From NCBI GenBank assembly GCA_947564265.1, contig CANOBK010000001.1, positions 186,001 to 250,000 of the forward strand: DNA of 64,000 nucleotides, given 5' to 3'. Shown here in pieces: positions 35,384 through 44,980 of the stretch (positions are counted from its first letter, which is position 1; each line of letters begins with the position of its first letter). The translations under genes and the position numbers were made by a program. The notes under the pieces were generated by a model. That model worked only from the letters and a program-made list of their open reading frames with translations, was not told where the DNA came from and made no database searches. The stretch is from an uncultured Caryophanales bacterium (GTDB lineage Bacteria; Bacillota_I; Bacilli_A; RF39; UBA660).

Positions 35384-36025
35384 TTATTTTAGAGGCTGAT
35401 ACTCCTTCCCATTAAATGTAATAGTATAATTATCATCAACCAATTCATCTATTATCCCAACATATGTATATGCTACATAATCTGAAACCATCTCAAAATT
35501 AGTTGAATAAGAATCTGTAATAACATTAGTATCTCTCTTTGAATGACTAAAAACAATAGAGGAAATATAAACTCCTGTAACGTTCTCTTCCTCTATTTTG
35601 TTTATAGTTATGGAACCACAATCCTTATAATTAGATGTTTTACCTCTCCCATAGTGTAAAGCATCCGTTTTACCAAGATTCCATCCACTTTTATCATGAA
35701 TAAAATAAACAAAATCAGAGATACGTGATGAGTCTTTTGTAATTTTTTCATAATAAATAAATGCATAAGAATCCTTGGCATACTTTCTTACAATAGTAGC
35801 ATTAGGGAAGTAATATTTAAAGGCATCATCTAATGTTTTAAATCTATTTCTTTCTCCAAGCGGCAATGATATTATAAACAAAGAAAGGGCAACTGCTATT
35901 ACCGATGTTATTATAACACTTATTTTATTCTGTTTATTGATTATTTTAAGAATCAAAATTCCAATAAACAATAAAATGATCCATGCAACCAATCCTATAA
36001 TTATTCTTAATATATCGTAATTCAT
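35384..36025 (-). CDS. membrane-anchored immunity candidate for the orphan Rhs tip
   Basis: About 213 residues from ATG 36025 (GGAGGTG upstream). Two TM helices at the N-terminus (LRIIIGLVAWIILLFIGILIL and ISVIITSVIAVALSLFIISL) are followed by a 150-residue extracytoplasmic or cytoplasmic alpha/beta domain with no known family. It begins 22 bp after the stop of the orphan Rhs core. Membrane-bound immunity proteins often guard against membrane-active or wall-acting toxins; the orphan tip upstream is itself hydrophobic and Gly/Ala-rich, which fits. This is inference. Confidence 0.6.
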   Translation of the reverse strand: MNYDILRIIIGLVAWIILLFIGILILKIINKQNKISVIITSVIAVALSLFIISLPLGERNRFKTLDDAFKYYFPNATIVRKYAKDSYAFIYYEKITKDSSRISDFVYFIHDKSGWNLGKTDALHYGRGKTSNYKDCGSITINKIEEENVTGVYISSIVFSHSKRDTNVITDSYSTNFEMVSDYVAYTYVGIIDELVDDNYTITFNGKEYQPLK

Positions 36026-36047
36026 TATTGACACCTCCATTAAATAT

Positions 36048-37409
36048 TTATGTTCCAATTGGGATTGCTGGGAAAGACGGTATTGCAGGTGAAATTCCTA
36101 TTGCTGGCATTCCATAATGAATGCCTATATATGCTAGAGCAGGGATTGCCATATTTATATTAAATCTTCCATACAATGTTTCATCTAAGCCATCTCCTAA
36201 ATTTGTAGTAGTGCTTACACCAGCATATAAAGAAAAGCCATGCATTCCAAAATCAAAATTATTACTAGTAACACCATTTTTATTTTTAAAACTAAAGTCA
36301 ACTGAATTAGATGAAAAATTTAAACTTGCAGATTTATTTCCTATGTCTACTTCAATTCCCTTACTATCCCCTACATTAATTTTTATTATACTATTTTCAC
36401 TACCAATTATTGGTTTAGATACAGAAGTAGTTGTTCCATAGGTTATACCAGTATCTAGCAAACCAACCAAACGCTCCTTGGAATCACTAGCGGTAACATT
36501 TACACTGACAATATAATCAAGAGTATTTTTTATATTTTTCCCTACGGTTGAAGCAATATTTTTTACTACTTGTTTAGCTTCTTTTGCTGCTATTTTTGCT
36601 ATTGTTGCACCAAGGAGTGCACCTACTGCTGCTGCAACTCTTCCATCTAAATCAATTAGGACAACTGGACTATTACTAACATAAGTATATAAATTATATC
36701 CTAATATATCCTGATTAGCTCCTAAAATTCCATCTGCATTCAAGAACCTATACCATGTAGGATTGTAATACCTACTATTTAGATAATATAGATCTGTCTC
36801 TGTATCATAGTAGTATCCTCGATATCTTAATGAATTTATGATTCCAATATGAGTTTCCTCTTTAATTTCATTTTGATTTTCATCTTTGATACTTAATAGC
36901 TTTCCCCAAGAGTCATATTCATAAGTTACAATTTGATTGTAATCCTGATCTAGAATTCCTATAATATCCCCTTGTAGATTCTTTAAATAGTAGTAAGTAT
37001 TATCATGATACTTTAATCCCACTAACCCTGTTAAATCATAGAGATAATAAATGGTATCATTTCCTCTTTGTTCATAGATGGTACTACTATTCTCTAGGTG
37101 ATATTTCGTTACTATTCCATTGACACTTTTCTCTTCCCTGATTCCATCTTTATTGTACCTATAACTGATATTTAAATTTTTATTGGTATCCATATAATTC
37201 TTTAAACTTCTACCATTGATCCAATCCATGGTAATAGAGTCTCCAATACTTAATGGATTTCCAATTGCATCATAAGTAATTTCTTGATCGTTAAATTTTG
37301 TTAATTGGTCTTCCCAATCAGGGTTGTTGTATTGATAAGTATCTGTCGCTATTATATCATTAGTTTCTAGATTTTTGGTAATTTTTTCTAGTAAATTTCC
37401 ATACCATTG
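36048..37409 (-). pseudogene. orphan Rhs core plus alternative C-terminal tip
   Basis: A 454-codon frame running from a stop at 37410-37412. The first 220 or so codons are nearly identical to the end of the big Rhs core: NPDWEDQLTKFND, then MDWINGRSLKNYMDTNKNL, up to the hallmark YYYDTETDLYYLNSRYYNPT. After FLNADGI the sequence diverges into a different tip with an Ala-rich segment (AAAVGALLGATIAKIAAKEA) and a Gly/Ser-rich end (PAIGISPAIPSFPAIPIGT). No start codon or ribosome binding site precedes it; the first ATG is internal (37229). It looks like a silent donor cassette for tip switching by recombination. Confidence 0.7.
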
Positions 37410-37423
37410 TCAACCAAAAGAAA

Positions 37424-37439
37424 AAGTGCCAAAGCACTT
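37424..37439 (-). terminator. cassette hairpin C
   Basis: AAGTGC (37424-37429) / GCACTT (37434-37439) with a 4-nt loop, followed on the minus strand by TTTTTCTTTTGG. It sits exactly between an immunity-like gene and the left edge of the orphan Rhs core. Confidence 0.8.
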
Positions 37440-37510
37440 AATCTTATAATTATTATAAATTGCTAATACCATCTATTAGTACTTTCATCGCCAATTAATA
37501 CATGGCTCTT

Positions 37511-37942
37511 CTAACGTAATTGTTCTATAATATAAAGCATTTTTATTTTAGGAAAATATACTAAAAATAATTGATCATCACGATGTGCAATTTGATAATA
37601 CCAATATTCATCAGAAAAATTTATCATATATTTTTGTTTAATCACTACTTCATTTAATTCTTTCAAAATTTTAGTTTCTATAGCAATATTTTTTTCTTTT
37701 TCCCAATTAATAATATCCAGTTTTTTCATTTTTCGATTGGAGTTGTATTTTACAACGGTATATGTAGCACATAGTGCATAAGATTTAGAGCATGTATCTG
37801 ATTCATAAACTATCTTATCTGCACTTGGTATTTTAATTCCCCAATTCATTTTTATTGCAAAAAATGGATTTCCAAAAGTACTCATATATATAAATACTAA
37901 TATAACAATAATAAGTAATATCTTCAAAAATTTTTCTAGCAT
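37511..37942 (-). CDS. small membrane-anchored immunity candidate of the main Rhs protein
   Basis: A 143-residue protein starting at ATG 37942 (GAGGTGGAG upstream). One N-terminal TM helix (KFLKILLIIVILVFIYMSTF) precedes a 110-residue domain with two close cysteines (SDTCSKSYALCATY). It begins 34 bp after the stop of the 2105-residue Rhs protein, exactly where the cognate immunity gene is expected. No family recognised. A TM anchor suggests action at the membrane face. Confidence 0.6.
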   Translation of the reverse strand: MLEKFLKILLIIVILVFIYMSTFGNPFFAIKMNWGIKIPSADKIVYESDTCSKSYALCATYTVVKYNSNRKMKKLDIINWEKEKNIAIETKILKELNEVVIKQKYMINFSDEYWYYQIAHRDDQLFLVYFPKIKMLYIIEQLR

Positions 37943-37976
37943 TTTCTCCACCTCGTATAATATTAAATAATTTTTA

Positions 37977-40900
37977 TTAAGGACAAATATTATAATCAAA
38001 AGTAATAGTTACATCATAATTTTGTACTACACCCAGGAATTGATCACTCCAAGCCAGGTTATTTCCAACAGTAAATATAAAATTTTTTATAATATCATTC
38101 TCACTAAAATAACCACCACTATAATCAAAATCATAACGATCTGTAATGGTTACATTAAGACTTGCACATCCATCATTCATAGTACCATTAATCATTACAT
38201 GACTTCCATGTAGAGATCCATGTAAATCAGTAGTAGTCTCAAATTCGGTCCATTTATCAAAATTTATATTACCATTCAAGGAATTATCTATAGCTTCATT
38301 AACAATTTCTGTGAAGGTACTATCATTTTTAATTTGATTAACAATCCTAGAACCGTCGGTATAGGTTAAATCCGAGGGATTATTTTGAATTGAATGATTT
38401 AACATTTCAGCCGACGTCTTCATACCAATGGAATCCAATACATTTACAACTTGTTTCCATATCCCCCTAGCAGCATATTTAAGAGGTGAAAGAGCGACAT
38501 CTACCGTTTTATTTACAGCCTTTTTAAAATTATTTACAATTCCATTAATGAATTTACCAAAATGCCCACTTTCATCTATAAAGTTAATTGAATTATTGTA
38601 AGCATACTGATATAAATTATTTCCTAGTATTTTATTATTTTGAATAAGCATTCCATCTGCATTCAAGAACCTATACCATGTAGGATTGTAATACCTACTA
38701 TTTAGATAATATAGATCTGTCTCTGTATCATAGTAGTATCCTCGATATCTTAATGAATTTATGATTCCAATATGAGTTTCCTCTTTAATTTCATTTTGAT
38801 TTTCATCTTTGATACTTAATAGCTTTCCCCAAGAGTCATATTCATAAGTTACAACTTGGTTATAGTCTTGATCTAAGATACCTATAATATCTCCTTGAAG
38901 ATTCTTTAGGTAGTAGTAAGTATTATCATGATACTTTAATCCCACTAATCCTGTTAAATCATAGAGATAATAAATGATATCATTTCCTCTTTGTTCATAG
39001 ATGATACTACTATTTTCTAAGTGATACTTTGTTACTGTTCCATTGACTCTTTTTTCTTCCCTGATTCCATCTTTATTGTACCTATAACTGATATCTAAAT
39101 TTTTATTGGTATCCATATAATTCTTTAAACTTCTACCATTGATCCAATCCATGGTAATAGAGTTTCCAATACTTAATGGATTTCCAATTGCATCATAGGT
39201 AATTTCTTGATCGTTAAATTTTGTTAATTGATCTTCCCAATCAGGGTTGGTGTATTGATAAGTATCTGTCGCTATTATATCATTAGTTTCTAGATTTTTG
39301 GTAGTTTTTTCTAGTAAATTTCCAGAATTGTCGTAAATATATTCAATTTTTTCATTCGTATCGTAATTTTCTTCTTTGATTAATTCATTATAATCATCAT
39401 ATTCATAAAAGTTTAGGAGTTTATTATGGTAAAAAATATGTGTGATATTATTAAGCTTGTCATACTGATAACGATACTCATTTTCTCCATTTCTGATACT
39501 TTTTACTAAATTAGAAGTTCTTTTTCCTTTTTTAACATACTCGTACTCAGTTTGATAAGTATCATTGATTTCTTTTTTCTTTAATCTTCCCAAATTATCA
39601 TACTCGTAATTTACTTTCTGATCATCTAGTTTTGTTTGTGTTAGTTCACTACTTCTATTAAATTTATTTTCTACAAGGTGAATTTGATCATTGAATTGAT
39701 ACTTCTTATTCGTAACATTATTATCTTTATCATATTGATAATTGATTTGAAAATCAGCCTTGGTATATTCCTTTACCCTGTCTGCTTCATCATAGGTATA
39801 CTTTGTAGTAATTGGTAATACTGGATCTGTATCTCTTCTGATTCTTTTATCTTCTGATATAATCTTCGCAAGATTTCCATTACTATCATATTTAAAATTA
39901 TGAAATTGATCCATTCTTTCTAAATAGCTCAATCTATCAAACTCATCATATGCGAAGAATACTTCATCTTGATTTCCATAAACCGTTGATTGTAAATTCC
40001 CATTATTTGGTTCATAGTTATTATAAACTAGAACAATATGATCTCCAATTGATACTTTTTTCGTATTTAAAAATTCATCATAGGTAAACTTATATTCTTT
40101 ATTCCCTTGTACTATTTTTTCTAAAAGATTCTTATCATTATAAGTATAGTTTACTGTTTTTTTGCCTTGTGTTACTGAAGTAATTTGCTTTTTCTCATTA
40201 TAAGTATATCTTGTTGTTTGCTTTTTGGCATTCGTCATTGATTTCGTTAACCCAGTTACTTCGTCTGTATCATATTCTGTTCTATTTAGATTACTATCTG
40301 TTACACTCGTTAAGAATTTTCCATCCTCTGTATAAGTAGCTGTTGTTTCCATAAACTCTTCTTCTGGTATTTCAAAATAAAATTCAAAGTTTGGATCATC
40401 AACTATTAAAGAAGTCATTTCTAAAGAGGTCCCATTTGATTTTACATAGCGATTTCCTGTTTCTGACTTCATATAATAACTACCATTTTTATTTTCTTCT
40501 AAGATAAATAAATTGTTACTATCACTGTCATTTAAAATTACAGCATTACTTAAATATTCTAATGAATAAGTAGGAAGAATAGAATGTATAATTTTGAACT
40601 GATCTCCAATTCTTTTTACGTCCCATATTGTATTACTACATGTATCACTTTCCAGAAATACATTACTATATTCCGCTTTCAGATACTTTTCAGTACCCCT
40701 GCTTCTAATCTTATAGGTTCCTGTTGTTAGATTGATATTTGCGGATAACTCTGGGTCTACAATTGGATAAAAATTGGCAAGTGGATAGTCAAACCTCTTA
40801 CTAATCTTTGTTGAAATAGGATTTCCAAAAGAATCATATTTTATTTGATTCGAAATTCCTTCTGATGATATTGCATTTACAACACGATCTGTTACTACTT

Positions 40901-43900
40901 GATCATACTCAAATTTGAATTTTTTCCCTTTTGGTGTTGTAGCTTCAATTAATTGATTATTCTTATCATAATTAAATGTACTACGAGCATTACTAGTATC
41001 ATTGGTACTAATTAAGTTACCATAAGTATCATAATCATAATAAGTAGTATTTAAATCTTTATAGAATGAGAGATTCGTAAGATACATTTCATTAAATTGA
41101 TTTGCGTGATAAAAATGTATCGTAATTGATTTATAATCGTAAGGAGCAACACTTTTATAATTTAGAAATTGCCATTTCTTATTTGGAATAAAAGTTCCAT
41201 CTACTATGGGATATTGTTCTTGCGTTTCATCGACTGGTTCATACTCAATACTAATATAATTTCTTACATAAAAGCCATCACTAAAGATTCCTTCATTTTT
41301 AAGCCAAAAGGATATATCATATAAATCTCCTGCCACTCCCTGAATTGGAAGCTTTTTACCTACAGATTTAGAATTACTTAAATTAATTTTTAAAGCTGTA
41401 TTTTTATTATCATGAAACTTAACTACTTGATAAGTATCTGTTTTTGATGCATCAATTGGATCAAGTAACCAATCAGAAAGTCCATTCGAGAAATCTGAAT
41501 TTTCAACAATATTATAGTGGTTAGCGACTTCTCCCTCTTCTAACTGAATATCATCAATATAAGTAACGCTTTCCTCCCCAAATAGCATTCGAAAAGCCAA
41601 CATAGAAGAAGCCTCTGGACTATAATAAATTGATAAATCTTGACGTTTGAAGTCTTCTGATTTTTCTATTATTTTACTAGTTTCAATGATTCCGTTTTCA
41701 CCATAATAAAATAATTGTAAAGTAAATGGTTTATCATTTTTAAAGTATCCACTAAAAGTGTAATAGTCTGCCTCTTCTATCTCTATGATTGCCTGACCAA
41801 TCATTGGTCGATTTCCCCTGCCAACTACTTTTAAACTTCTATTTCCAGAAACGGAACAATCGGTAGAAAAACTCATTTCAATTTCTCCTGCATTTTGAAA
41901 GTAATCCATATCTGTTTCAAAACTACTATTTTTAATATAGTTTTTGATATATTTAAACAGGGATGTCGAATTTAATGGCTTATTTTTTTCATAATAACGG
42001 TCACTCGCATTTTCACTTACGGTATAAAAGGTAGAATAGGCATGATTTAGGTCTTCTTCCCTTCCTAGCGTATTACTAGATATTTTATTACCACTAGAAT
42101 TAAATAAAATGGTATTCGTTCGATTCTTATTATCAATCATACTCGTTTCATTGAATCCATACTGAAATGTTAGGGATTTTCCCAATGCTTCGTTTAATCC
42201 ATACTGTGTGATTTTTTTAATACGATAAGGGATTTCATCATAGTATTCATAAATCACTTTTGTATCATTCACATCTGTAATAGAGGAAATAATATTTTTA
42301 CTATTATAATCAAAAGTAGTGGTTCCATTCTGTGTTGTAATATAGTTTACTTTATTATCCGTAATTCCTATCGTAGATTCTGTAGATGAACTCATTACTT
42401 TAATGATATTATTGGTACTATAGTCTATCCTAATTTCTTCATTACTTGAATCTATTACTTTTATGATTTTATTATTTTCATTATAAGTAATTTGGATTTG
42501 ATTCTTAGAAACATCTTCTAATCCTTTTAAAAAATATAATTCATCAGTTTCTTTGTTTTTAGAAAAAATCATTCGATTTTGATATTTATCAGTGATAATG
42601 AATTGATTCCCCTCTTTTTCTAATTTCAACATTAAACCATCTTCATCACCACAATACTCTCTTGTCTCATACCAATTATCTTCGTCATAATTTGGATTTA
42701 GAATATCATCAATGGTCGGTTCTGTTTTCCCAGGTTTTAATACACGATGTTTCTTGTTTTGAAAGTAGTGTGTTGTCCCATCTCCATCGACATATTCATA
42801 ATATTGATGATTATCAATCATTATTTCCTTTAAAGTTTGGCTTAAATTAAACTGAAATCCATTCTTTTTTACTATAACATCATTGGTATTATAGATTAAA
42901 CTGAGTGTCGCAGGTAACTGACTTCCAATGGTAGACGCTAGCTTGAAAACACCAACTAAATTACCATTGTAGGTATTACTATAGGTTGTTCCATCCGTAA
43001 ATGATTGAGACTTATAATCATAATAGTTTTCTAACCCACTTTGATTACGATAAGCGATTGTTAATACTGGCTCTGGATTGGCATTTTCTATGCTGTGATT
43101 TTTTGAATAGAATGCTGGATATGCTTCATCAATATATTCTTCTTTTTCCGATTTGATTAGAATTCCATAATTGGGAGTATCTTTGTACCAATGTTTCACT
43201 AAGTCTGTAATGTCACCATATGGATTACTAGTATATTGAGGAATAATGACTCCATTTTCGATTCTACTTCGATTCACAAACTGAATGGCATCAATCCTTT
43301 GATCATAGTTATTACTCATGTTTTCCCAATTCGCAGTTTCCTCTGTCCAAGGGGCCGTGACTCTATGAATTTCAATTATTTTTGGTGTCTCATTTCCAGT
43401 CGCACTTATTAAAGGATAACCACATAATGTCAGGGTAGCACCAATTACTTCACTACCAGTCCCAATTTCTGGTAAATCAAATTTAATTAACGTTCGATTG
43501 ATTCTATTTTCTCCATTTACTTTTTCTACTCCTGCTTTTAATACGGGTTCTTTATTTCGGTCTACTCCTGTATCTCCTGGATAAATATAAGTATCATAAA
43601 CATTTCCTTTTTGACTTTGATTGGTAATCGTTGGGTCAATTCTTACTGGATATTTCACTTCTCCAAAGGTTAACCATTCATGATCTAGTTGTAATCCAAT
43701 TTCATAACCTTCTTCTTTTTCTTCTAGGGAATAGAAAATATCATAATTGGTTTTTCCTTCCCTATCTTCCATATAAGGAGTATCGATTGTGAATATTACT
43801 TCCTCTCCTTTTTTCGCAAGAATTTGATTTTTGTCTAAACTAAGTGTTAGATTCGTATTCACGAAAAACGATAAATCTCTTCTACTTGATTCCTGATTCT

Positions 43901-44294
43901 GTAAGATAATCGTTTCTTTTACTTTAGTTGGAAGGGTTTGATATTCGATATCAATCCCTTCTAAAATGTTTTGATAAGAGATTTCTGCTTTCTTTCTTGT
44001 TTTCTTCGCTGTTACATTACTAGCTTCTTTTAATTTCATTTCTAAGAAATCGTCTCCCTTTTCCATTCTTAAAAATGAGTCTTGGGTATTCTCTTTATAA
44101 GATACTTGATAATCATTCTTTCTATTTTTATAAACTCCCTTTCTTTTTACTAAGCTGTTATCTATTTCTTCATAGTTTCCATTTTTTAAGTAATGAACAT
44201 CATCTGGATATACCCTCGCTACTATCGTTCCATCTTCTCTTAAAAAATGTTTCTCTTTTCTCTTTCTCTTAGAGATGATTTCTACTTCTTTCAT
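37977..44294 (-). CDS. giant Rhs/YD-repeat polymorphic toxin
   Basis: A 2105-residue protein. The N-terminal domain (1-225) is charged and lacks a signal peptide. A DNRLRE-type carbohydrate-binding module follows (about 225-420, for example DTYIYPGDTGVDRNKEPVL and VTAPWTEETANWENM). Long YD-repeat blocks form the Rhs shell (YTYDEADRVKEYTKADF, NYEYDNLGRLKKKEIN and many more), interrupted by two carbohydrate-binding-like inserts (about 790-1070) and a ricin-like lectin insert (about 1240-1370). The core ends with YLNSRYYNPTWYRFLNADG (about 1880), followed by a variable tip of about 225 residues with DLHGSLHGSHVMING and TITDRYDF. It probably delivers its tip as a contact toxin. It is 9 bp after a tail-collar-like gene. 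Confidence 0.85.
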   Translation of the reverse strand: MKEVEIISKRKRKEKHFLREDGTIVARVYPDDVHYLKNGNYEEIDNSLVKRKGVYKNRKNDYQVSYKENTQDSFLRMEKGDDFLEMKLKEASNVTAKKTRKKAEISYQNILEGIDIEYQTLPTKVKETIILQNQESSRRDLSFFVNTNLTLSLDKNQILAKKGEEVIFTIDTPYMEDREGKTNYDIFYSLEEKEEGYEIGLQLDHEWLTFGEVKYPVRIDPTITNQSQKGNVYDTYIYPGDTGVDRNKEPVLKAGVEKVNGENRINRTLIKFDLPEIGTGSEVIGATLTLCGYPLISATGNETPKIIEIHRVTAPWTEETANWENMSNNYDQRIDAIQFVNRSRIENGVIIPQYTSNPYGDITDLVKHWYKDTPNYGILIKSEKEEYIDEAYPAFYSKNHSIENANPEPVLTIAYRNQSGLENYYDYKSQSFTDGTTYSNTYNGNLVGVFKLASTIGSQLPATLSLIYNTNDVIVKKNGFQFNLSQTLKEIMIDNHQYYEYVDGDGTTHYFQNKKHRVLKPGKTEPTIDDILNPNYDEDNWYETREYCGDEDGLMLKLEKEGNQFIITDKYQNRMIFSKNKETDELYFLKGLEDVSKNQIQITYNENNKIIKVIDSSNEEIRIDYSTNNIIKVMSSSTESTIGITDNKVNYITTQNGTTTFDYNSKNIISSITDVNDTKVIYEYYDEIPYRIKKITQYGLNEALGKSLTFQYGFNETSMIDNKNRTNTILFNSSGNKISSNTLGREEDLNHAYSTFYTVSENASDRYYEKNKPLNSTSLFKYIKNYIKNSSFETDMDYFQNAGEIEMSFSTDCSVSGNRSLKVVGRGNRPMIGQAIIEIEEADYYTFSGYFKNDKPFTLQLFYYGENGIIETSKIIEKSEDFKRQDLSIYYSPEASSMLAFRMLFGEESVTYIDDIQLEEGEVANHYNIVENSDFSNGLSDWLLDPIDASKTDTYQVVKFHDNKNTALKINLSNSKSVGKKLPIQGVAGDLYDISFWLKNEGIFSDGFYVRNYISIEYEPVDETQEQYPIVDGTFIPNKKWQFLNYKSVAPYDYKSITIHFYHANQFNEMYLTNLSFYKDLNTTYYDYDTYGNLISTNDTSNARSTFNYDKNNQLIEATTPKGKKFKFEYDQVVTDRVVNAISSEGISNQIKYDSFGNPISTKISKRFDYPLANFYPIVDPELSANINLTTGTYKIRSRGTEKYLKAEYSNVFLESDTCSNTIWDVKRIGDQFKIIHSILPTYSLEYLSNAVILNDSDSNNLFILEENKNGSYYMKSETGNRYVKSNGTSLEMTSLIVDDPNFEFYFEIPEEEFMETTATYTEDGKFLTSVTDSNLNRTEYDTDEVTGLTKSMTNAKKQTTRYTYNEKKQITSVTQGKKTVNYTYNDKNLLEKIVQGNKEYKFTYDEFLNTKKVSIGDHIVLVYNNYEPNNGNLQSTVYGNQDEVFFAYDEFDRLSYLERMDQFHNFKYDSNGNLAKIISEDKRIRRDTDPVLPITTKYTYDEADRVKEYTKADFQINYQYDKDNNVTNKKYQFNDQIHLVENKFNRSSELTQTKLDDQKVNYEYDNLGRLKKKEINDTYQTEYEYVKKGKRTSNLVKSIRNGENEYRYQYDKLNNITHIFYHNKLLNFYEYDDYNELIKEENYDTNEKIEYIYDNSGNLLEKTTKNLETNDIIATDTYQYTNPDWEDQLTKFNDQEITYDAIGNPLSIGNSITMDWINGRSLKNYMDTNKNLDISYRYNKDGIREEKRVNGTVTKYHLENSSIIYEQRGNDIIYYLYDLTGLVGLKYHDNTYYYLKNLQGDIIGILDQDYNQVVTYEYDSWGKLLSIKDENQNEIKEETHIGIINSLRYRGYYYDTETDLYYLNSRYYNPTWYRFLNADGMLIQNNKILGNNLYQYAYNNSINFIDESGHFGKFINGIVNNFKKAVNKTVDVALSPLKYAARGIWKQVVNVLDSIGMKTSAEMLNHSIQNNPSDLTYTDGSRIVNQIKNDSTFTEIVNEAIDNSLNGNINFDKWTEFETTTDLHGSLHGSHVMINGTMNDGCASLNVTITDRYDFDYSGGYFSENDIIKNFIFTVGNNLAWSDQFLGVVQNYDVTITFDYNICP

Positions 44295-44303
44295 ACTTCA
44301 CCT

Positions 44304-44951
44304 CTAAGATACCCTTTTCCACATATAAACTGCGAGATATGGTGGCATATTATTATGTGCCTGACCACTTCCAGAGTTATTGGTGGTTCCACTAAACGTA
44401 TGTTGATGCCAGCCCGCATCATTCGTTATTTGCAGTCCATAATGATGTGCACTACTTGTAATTGGGCGTGCTGTATCACTTGATGCTTGATTACTAATCT
44501 GTGAGCGCACTTCCATCGTATTACCAGTATGGTTATGGTTACCGTTTCCAGCTGTTGTTCCACTAAATCCATGGGCATGGACTGGTAAGTTTTCTGTAGT
44601 TAAGGTAACACTTGCGCTACCACCTATAGTACCATTTTGATAGGTATTCCCTGATGCTAGTAAGAAAGTATCTTGGATTCTTTCCCAGGTTCCTCCAAAT
44701 GATACTTCAGGATTTAAATTGTTTACAGACATATAAATAGAACCTACTGGATAAATTAAATCAATCACATCTTGATTTGGTGTAATTTTTTTTGTAGTGG
44801 TAATACTTTTTACTGTTAAATTTCCTTCTCTATCTAATTCAAAATTATTACTTTTCGATGTAATACAGGATACATTGAAATGATCTACTTCTAGATTTGT
44901 ATTTTCCCCCTCCTTCGTAAACGCATTTACGATATATTCATTTTCATTCAT
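44304..44951 (-). CDS. phage tail-collar/baseplate receptor-binding-like protein
   Basis: A 215-residue protein. The hallmark DLIYPVGSIYMSVNNLNPEVSFGGTWERI (about 85-115), the LPVHAHGFSGTT segment and the C-terminal NMPPYLAVYMWKRVS are typical of tail-collar/fibre-tip domains of phages and phage-like particles, with His residues (NHNHTG, HQHTFSG) that bind metal in that fold. The first 80 residues are unique and could be the attachment or chaperone part. No other phage structural gene is in the window. It is in one operon with the Rhs gene, so it may be a targeting or delivery partner rather than a prophage remnant. Confidence 0.8.
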   Translation of the reverse strand: MNENEYIVNAFTKEGENTNLEVDHFNVSCITSKSNNFELDREGNLTVKSITTTKKITPNQDVIDLIYPVGSIYMSVNNLNPEVSFGGTWERIQDTFLLASGNTYQNGTIGGSASVTLTTENLPVHAHGFSGTTAGNGNHNHTGNTMEVRSQISNQASSDTARPITSSAHHYGLQITNDAGWHQHTFSGTTNNSGSGQAHNNMPPYLAVYMWKRVS

Positions 44952-44980
44952 CTTTTTTTCCTTCTTTCTTTTTTATTTTT

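Noticed and set aside
36048..37229. Independent 393-residue Rhs protein starting at 37229
   Set aside because: That ATG is the internal Met of MDWINGRS in the duplicated core, without a ribosome binding site; the homology extends further upstream to 37402.
44304..44951. Prophage remnant
   Set aside because: Only a tail-collar-like gene is present; no integrase, capsid, portal, terminase or att-like repeats were seen nearby, and it is co-transcribed with the Rhs gene.
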